34,158 nucleotides of DNA. It comes from a virus. Made by a program: the position numbers and the translations under genes. Below the pieces are notes generated by a model that was not told the DNA's origin, made no database searches, and saw only the letters and a list, made by a program, of their open reading frames with translations. The number at the start of each line of letters is the position of its first letter. Within the stretch, counting starts at the first letter, position 1. Below, in pieces: positions 29,424-34,158 of this stretch. The stretch is from IMG/VR virus record IMGVR_UViG_3300023179_000297, positions 1 through 34,158 of that record; one strand, written 5' to 3'.

Positions 29424-31611
29424 CTCTGTCAACCTCCGCTTCTGCTACTAGCGTTAACTCGACTTCTTCTGGAAAACTAGGAGAATCAGGTACATTTACT
29501 CTGTAACCTTCGATTTTACGAACAATAACAGTGTCGCGAACTTCAAGATCACTTGCAAGGCGCATGCGAATAAATTCATCATCCACTGCTATAGAACACC
29601 AATCTCCTGGACTATACTCTCCAACCTTAGGCGAAAGTGATCCATTTACTTTTACTTTAATATCAGAAATAGGTGGACGTGACTCAATAAGATACCTTTT
29701 TGCGTGATAATACAGTAAATCTTCATCATATATGTCGTTTTTATTTTCTTCTTTATCTAAAAGAGGCCAACCAAGAGACAATAAGTCTGTCGCAGTCGCA
29801 GCAGCGTAAGGCTGACTAACATCGTTACCTTGCTCAGGGATGTTACCAGTAACAAAAAATCTAGTAGCAGAATCTTCAGCAGATTCTTCCATGTTAACAT
29901 CTATGATACTACCAGGGTACTCAAAAACTAGTTGATCAGCGCCATAACGACTCGGTGGAGAAACTTCTCCTGCAGCCGGAGGACTAGGGAAGTCAATAGG
30001 TATAAGAACAAAAGTACGAGTAAACACTGGAGCAGCGCCAACATACTCGATAGCGCAATCAATGCGATACTCAAAACCCTTTACTGTATCAGAATAATCG
30101 TCTAGCTCTGAACCAACAGATTTTATTTCAAATCCACGATAATTCTTATTAGGTATACTTTTTCCACTATATTCTTCTGTGGAGTAAACCATGCCTATAT
30201 CAGCATTAGAAGGGAATGATCCACCAGACAAAACTACAACAGTAGCGTTCTTAGCATAGCTACCAGAAACAGTAACTTCAGCCATATCGCTATCAGTAAC
30301 GTACACTGTAAACGTTGTAGAAGTAGCTGAAACAACTTCCTTAATTCCGTTAAACACGCTGGAGTACACGTTAATAACAGCGTTACCACCTGAAACAACA
30401 GTACTAGCAACGTCGGGTGCTTCTAGATCATAGGATATCGTATTTGTAGTAACTTCCTTAGCAGAAGGGTAGATTCCGTTAAACGTAGCATCTACTCCTG
30501 TAACAGTTAGACTGTCTTCGATATTTGCTCCATGAGCTGCAGATGTAGTAATAGTTGCTACGTTATCTACAAGTTTCTTATTTATAACGCTAACTGATGC
30601 ACCATCTACACCAGATATAGTTACAACATCGCCAGCAACAAGCCCGTGCGCAGCCGATGTAGTAATTGTCCCAACAAAATCTACAATAGACTTTTTGGTA
30701 ATAGACCCTGAAGGGCTAGTTATAGAAGTAAGAGCAACATTACCGCCTGCTACTTGAAAAGTAAAAGAAGTAGTTGACGGAACAGACGTAACCAGCCATG
30801 TACCATCTAACTGAGAATCAACATTGTATATTCTAACAACTTGATTAGGTATAATGTTATGAGCTGTATCAGTAGTTATCGTAGCAACTCCGCTTGCTAC
30901 TTTCTTAGTAAGAATTCTTATCTTTGACTCAGTACCAGGAGCTATCTCGTCATTGGCAAAAGAAATATCTCCAAAATCTGTAAGAACGTTATCAAGAAGC
31001 TGCCTAACAAAGTCATACGTATCTACACGAGAATAGACTGTTACATCTTTATACGTCCCGTTTGGTATAGTTGTGCCAGTTACAGTAAAAGTCTCGTTTG
31101 TTGGAGAAGTAGCAATAGTATAGTAAGCGTTGTACTGGAACATATTAGCAGTCGGGAAAACTATCTTAACTGATGAACCTATTGGAAAATCATATGTTAG
31201 ATTTATTAAAGTACCAGTCACTGTGCCGCCAGAGACGACAAGATCCGCGCCTATATCGTGCGACCAAGTCTTCCATATGTTTCTATGGTGAAAATAACTA
31301 GTGAACTCAGATGCGCTAACACTCAAATCACGTTCAACAACATTATATGAACGATTCCATATTATCCCGCCCCACACGCACTCTTGGTCTCTTATAATGT
31401 ACAACGCAGTTTTACCTGGCATAGTACTATCGTAAAGATCCATAGAAGCAGTCCCAGGTATAACGTTAATATTACCACTAAACGATCCCGCTGCTTTTAT
31501 TGAACGCTCAAAAGAAACACCGCGAAAAGGTATCTCAGCTAAAACAGTATTAGACAATAAATCAGTAGTAAAATACCTATATACAGGAGCAGTCGTATCA
31601 CTTAAAGCCAT
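29413..31611 (-). CDS. Large minor tail protein, tail-hub candidate with repeated beta modules
   Basis: A 732-residue protein. The N-terminus (IPFRGVSFERSIKAAGSFSG, PGKTALYIIRDQECVWGGII) and C-terminus (SPGDWCSIAVDDEF, MRLASDLEVRDTVIVRKIEGY, VELTLVAEAEVDRV) fit the hub-type minor tail proteins found after the distal tail gene in actinophages. Between them are several inserted beta modules: about residues 131-195, 235-303, 303-345 and 345-415, each with a pattern like VATITT.AHG..GD.VTISGVD..NGT..V.S.....TFT. ATG at 31611 has GAGGA nine bases upstream. It likely forms part of the baseplate or tail tip. No lysozyme or peptidase motif was seen. Confidence 0.7.
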   Translation of the reverse strand: MALSDTTAPVYRYFTTDLLSNTVLAEIPFRGVSFERSIKAAGSFSGNINVIPGTASMDLYDSTMPGKTALYIIRDQECVWGGIIWNRSYNVVERDLSVSASEFTSYFHHRNIWKTWSHDIGADLVVSGGTVTGTLINLTYDFPIGSSVKIVFPTANMFQYNAYYTIATSPTNETFTVTGTTIPNGTYKDVTVYSRVDTYDFVRQLLDNVLTDFGDISFANDEIAPGTESKIRILTKKVASGVATITTDTAHNIIPNQVVRIYNVDSQLDGTWLVTSVPSTTSFTFQVAGGNVALTSITSPSGSITKKSIVDFVGTITTSAAHGLVAGDVVTISGVDGASVSVINKKLVDNVATITTSAAHGANIEDSLTVTGVDATFNGIYPSAKEVTTNTISYDLEAPDVASTVVSGGNAVINVYSSVFNGIKEVVSATSTTFTVYVTDSDMAEVTVSGSYAKNATVVVLSGGSFPSNADIGMVYSTEEYSGKSIPNKNYRGFEIKSVGSELDDYSDTVKGFEYRIDCAIEYVGAAPVFTRTFVLIPIDFPSPPAAGEVSPPSRYGADQLVFEYPGSIIDVNMEESAEDSATRFFVTGNIPEQGNDVSQPYAAATATDLLSLGWPLLDKEENKNDIYDEDLLYYHAKRYLIESRPPISDIKVKVNGSLSPKVGEYSPGDWCSIAVDDEFIRMRLASDLEVRDTVIVRKIEGYRVNVPDSPSFPEEVELTLVAEAEVDRVGQ

Positions 31612-31659
31612 TAAATGTATTCCTCGCTAAGTAGATTCGTCTTTGTAGTCATTATACGC

Positions 31660-33300
31660 CTATCCAAGCCAAGCTGAACGATAATACACTGACAATGAAG
31701 CGGTACTGTTTACTGCACCTTCATCATAGAAGCTAAACACGTTATCTCCAGGAGTAAGAAGCGTCCACTCTGCTAGAACATCAATAAGACTTCTCTTACC
31801 AACAGTATCACCATTAAAAGAAACTTCGTGATCCCTAGTGTCTATTTGAAGAATGTCTGGACCAAAAGTGATAGTACCACTCGCTGCAGCAGAAGGAACG
31901 TTAGCGCTAGTAGAAGAAAATGTAAAAGTAGTCGTTGTAGGAGTTGAAAGAATAACACGAGTACCATTAAATACAGCAGACCCCATAGCTGATACAACTA
32001 TGGAATCGCCTGCTTGTAGCCCGTGCGCTACTGTCGTAGTTAGTGTAACAATATTATTAGTTAAAACTTTATTAGACACTGTACGAGTTATATTAGTTCT
32101 TAAAGTAGAAATAATCGTGATAAGCTCATCTGTTGTTTCGTTAAGAATGTATGCAGGCCCAACTATAGGACCAGTTACTTCAAGAATAACTGGAGCATAG
32201 CCATTACCAGTATTAGTTACAGTGCCTCTACCAGTCGCAGCAGTTCCTGCATTCTGGGCTGGTATTAGCACTGAACGATAACCTAACTCATGGTTCTCGT
32301 ACCATTCATACTTCAATGGATCAGACGCGCGTAAACCAATAGAGAACTCTGTCCTGCCTCTAGCGTTCACTGTTGAAATCTCAGGGCGCCCGCTAAGACG
32401 CACATATGACGCTTTGGTAGGGTTCTCGTTAGTGCGCAACCAGTCGCCAACGTACACTAAATCAGTTTCTCTAATAAGCCTGTCTCGCGCAGCTGGGACG
32501 TATGAAGGATCAGGTACTAGAAAAACACCATTAAGAGTTATTTGACGCGCTTGATACCTTCCGCGAACATCGTACGAGCCGTCACCATATCCTCTAGGTA
32601 TATCGCGTACCTCTGGTTCAGGATGATTCCACCAACCATCAATTCCAGTACATACCCAGACAACACCATTCTCATCAATAGTATTAAGAATAAGACCACC
32701 AATAGAAACATCTGCATTTAACTGCATCCCTGTAATCTTAGGGATAGGTAGAGGAGTAAGTCCTAGGTTAACGTACTTGTTTTCCTGTGCCTGCGTTACA
32801 TCATCGAAGTACTCGCCAACATACGACGCAGCCTCAAACATAAACGCGTCTGCGTAAACCTTCTTACCTACAGTACCAGCCAACGGTTGAACAACTGCGA
32901 TTGACGCTCCAAGAGCTAGTGAAGGCGCAGTCATTACACCCATTAGTCTTACCCAGTCGTCACCTGGAACACTCTCTAAACCTATTGTAGACGTTGTAGA
33001 GATAAGGCTACCGCCTGTCAACGCGGTATACCAGCTAACGTTGATTTGGAAGGTGCCGGTCTCTTCTCCCGAAGGGACTTTTACATATCCAGCAACCGCG
33101 TACGAGGTAGCGGCGGTTACAGCAATACGAGACGCGATTACTGCACCTGAGTTTACAGCCGCAGCCTTAGTGATTTGTAAGCAGGAGGATCCAAAGAACG
33201 CGTCCGTAGTGATACGTGAAATCGTTGAAGACCCTGTAGCAGACCAGCCCGTCGTATCTGTCTTAAACGAAGGATTAACAACTAAGTTATTTCTCGCCAT
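31660..33300 (-). CDS. Distal tail protein (Dit-like) with N-terminal carbohydrate-binding-like domain
   Basis: A 546-residue protein. Residues 1-165 resemble a CBM4/9-type beta-sandwich: NLVVNPSFKTDTTGWSATG, SYAVAGYVKVPSG and VYADAFMFEAA are the typical opening, middle and closing strands of such modules. Residues about 185-545 fit the siphovirus distal tail family: RDIPRGYGDGSYDVRGRYQA (232-251), TLNGVFL, ARDRLI, and the closing IDTRDHEVSFNGDTVGKRSL and TPGDNVFSFYD. A further beta module (about 405-478, VTLTTTVAHGLQAGDSIVVS) is inserted in the C-terminal domain. The start has GGAGGAG at good spacing, overlapping the tape-measure stop. The protein would form a ring at the tail end; the extra domain suggests early glycan contact. 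Confidence 0.75.
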   Translation of the reverse strand: MARNNLVVNPSFKTDTTGWSATGSSTISRITTDAFFGSSCLQITKAAAVNSGAVIASRIAVTAATSYAVAGYVKVPSGEETGTFQINVSWYTALTGGSLISTTSTIGLESVPGDDWVRLMGVMTAPSLALGASIAVVQPLAGTVGKKVYADAFMFEAASYVGEYFDDVTQAQENKYVNLGLTPLPIPKITGMQLNADVSIGGLILNTIDENGVVWVCTGIDGWWNHPEPEVRDIPRGYGDGSYDVRGRYQARQITLNGVFLVPDPSYVPAARDRLIRETDLVYVGDWLRTNENPTKASYVRLSGRPEISTVNARGRTEFSIGLRASDPLKYEWYENHELGYRSVLIPAQNAGTAATGRGTVTNTGNGYAPVILEVTGPIVGPAYILNETTDELITIISTLRTNITRTVSNKVLTNNIVTLTTTVAHGLQAGDSIVVSAMGSAVFNGTRVILSTPTTTTFTFSSTSANVPSAAASGTITFGPDILQIDTRDHEVSFNGDTVGKRSLIDVLAEWTLLTPGDNVFSFYDEGAVNSTASLSVYYRSAWLG

Positions 33301-33301
33301 G

Positions 33302-34158
33302 TTATGCTCCTCCGCGACGAAGTTGGAATGCTATTTGACGAGACACAATTGACGCAAGCTCTGTTTCATTCATACCTGGAGAAGGATAAATATTAAATGT
33401 GTTCCCACCAGACCCGCCAGCAAGAAGTTGAATCATTGCCTTATCACGCTTTGATAGTCCGTCAGGGTCAAGAGGCTCGACACGCTCAGAGCGACCAGCC
33501 TCGCCAATCATTGCAAGTGTTCCACCAGGAGAAGATGGAACAATTCCACCCTTAGCAAACTTAACCGGAAGAATTTCTTTTATCTCTTTAATATCATCAC
33601 CAATTTTTACAGCGTTTGCTGCCTTGATGAGAAGGTTAATTCCTTTAATAATTAAGTTAACGCCGCGAATAACAAAGTTAACCACAGTCTCTAACCCGTT
33701 CTTTAGACCGTCCCACATTCCAGCCGCTGCTTTTACTATCTTGTCTTTTATTCCAGTAACAAAAGTAATAATAGTATTAAATATATTTTTTGCGCCGTTC
33801 CACACGTCGGAGAGCTTATCTGTAATCCAGCTCCACACGTTTCCAGCTGCTGTTGCAATACTTTTGCCAATACCAGTAAAGAACGGGACTACAGTTACGT
33901 TCCAGAAACCAGTAACTTTGTCCCAAGCATTAGAAATACCATTAGAAAACCAATTCCATGCAGCAGAAGCGTATTTTGCTATAGCATCACCAATACCAGT
34001 AAAGAATGGAACTATTGTATTATTCCAGTAGCCAGTAACTTTGTCCCAAGCATTAGAAATACCATTAGAAAACCAATTCCATGCAGCAGAAGCGTATTTT
34101 GCTATAGCATCACCAATACCAGTAAAGAATGGAACTATTGTATTATTCCAGTAGCCAG
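33302..34158 (-). CDS. Tape measure protein, C-terminal part (partial)
   Basis: The frame stays open to the right edge (first full codon at 34156), so at least 285 residues of a larger protein are seen; the short version starting at GTG 33838 is an internal start and is not used. The visible part has hydrophobic helices (NTIITFVTGIKDKIVKA, VNFVIRGVNLIIKGINLLIKAAN) and then the usual tape-measure end: FAKGGIVPSSPGGTLAMIGEAG, ERVEPLD and a final helix ASIVSRQIAFQLRRGGA. These GG-rich and GEAG motifs are typical of siphovirus tape measures. Upstream residues form 41-residue repeats with conserved Trp and Phe. The next gene's ATG follows the stop by one base. Confidence 0.85.
   Translation of the reverse strand, partial: GYWNNTIVPFFTGIGDAIAKYASAAWNWFSNGISNAWDKVTGYWNNTIVPFFTGIGDAIAKYASAAWNWFSNGISNAWDKVTGFWNVTVVPFFTGIGKSIATAAGNVWSWITDKLSDVWNGAKNIFNTIITFVTGIKDKIVKAAAGMWDGLKNGLETVVNFVIRGVNLIIKGINLLIKAANAVKIGDDIKEIKEILPVKFAKGGIVPSSPGGTLAMIGEAGRSERVEPLDPDGLSKRDKAMIQLLAGGSGGNTFNIYPSPGMNETELASIVSRQIAFQLRRGGA
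33790..34158. repeat. 123-base tandem repeat in the tape measure gene
   Basis: The unit is 41 codons with conserved VPFFTGIG, SAAWNWFSNGIS and NAWDKVTG. The copy beginning near 34036 is nearly identical to the one running off the right edge; the copy near 33913 keeps the first half (TVVPFFTGIGKSI) but diverges in the second half, and the one near 33790 (NTIITFVTGIKDKI) is only recognisable. Copies therefore decay toward the C-terminus. More copies may lie beyond the edge. Confidence 0.85.

Noticed and set aside
33302-33838. A separate 178-residue protein beginning at GTG 33838
   Set aside because: The frame is open upstream to the window edge and continues the tape-measure repeat, so this is only an internal start.
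1-34158. tRNA genes
   Set aside because: The gaps are nearly all under 160 bases and none shows a cloverleaf-like pattern with a T-loop consensus by eye; a tRNA scan was not possible.

Overview
The window looks like part of the genome of a tailed phage with a long flexible tail (siphovirus-like) that probably infects an actinobacterium. The tail type is inferred from a tape-measure protein end followed by a distal-tail-like protein and large tail-tip proteins. The host is inferred mainly from a WhiB-family iron-sulphur regulator and an MSMEG_6728-type pyrimidine dimer glycosylase. Base composition is moderate to low in G+C for an actinophage, which would fit a low-GC freshwater actinobacterium, but that is only an inference. 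No capsid, terminase, portal, integrase or lysis gene is visible, so this is an incomplete genome; the tape-measure gene runs off the right edge.

Layout. Positions 1-4568 (+ strand) hold a string of translationally coupled virion-surface genes in an A-B-C-A-B-C order, the last one carrying a polyglycine-rich adhesin-like tail. Positions 4680-8138 (+) hold a sugar locus: a GH130-like beta-propeller, a TPR-methyltransferase and a GT2 glycosyltransferase-TPR. At 8135/8138 the + strand genes meet a single long block of - strand genes that fills the rest of the window. Read in its direction of transcription (right to left) it holds: tape measure end, distal tail, tail hub, tail fibre and FN3-like tail-tip protein (34158-25531); three small helical proteins and a conserved hypothetical (25485-24094); nucleotide metabolism (24034-21532); a replication/recombination module of DNA polymerase A, RuvC-like nuclease, SNF2 helicase, Cas4/RecB nuclease, Sak4-like ATPase and DUF669 ssDNA-binding protein (21542-15060); two GT-B-like glycosyltransferase paralogues (14973-12740); a dimeric dUTPase/dCTPase-type enzyme, small proteins and a C5 cytosine methyltransferase-like protein (12738-9977); and a DNA-repair gene and WhiB (9980-8135).

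How the genes may work together. The most interesting reading is a T4-like DNA hypermodification route. A ThyA-family protein carries Asp where thymidylate synthases carry the dUMP-selecting Asn, as in T4 dCMP hydroxymethylase. It overlaps a nucleotide kinase, sits in one transcription unit with an all-alpha pyrophosphatase of the superfamily that includes T4 gp56, and lies in the same block as two GT-B paralogues that could glycosylate hydroxymethylcytosine. These are the same functional steps that T4 uses (gp56, gp42, gp1, glucosyltransferases). The chemistry is an inference from motifs and context; no homology search could be run.

Many starts are GTG or TTG, chosen here because a purine-rich ribosome binding site sits at the right distance. 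No tRNA gene, CRISPR array, insertion sequence or attachment site was recognised.
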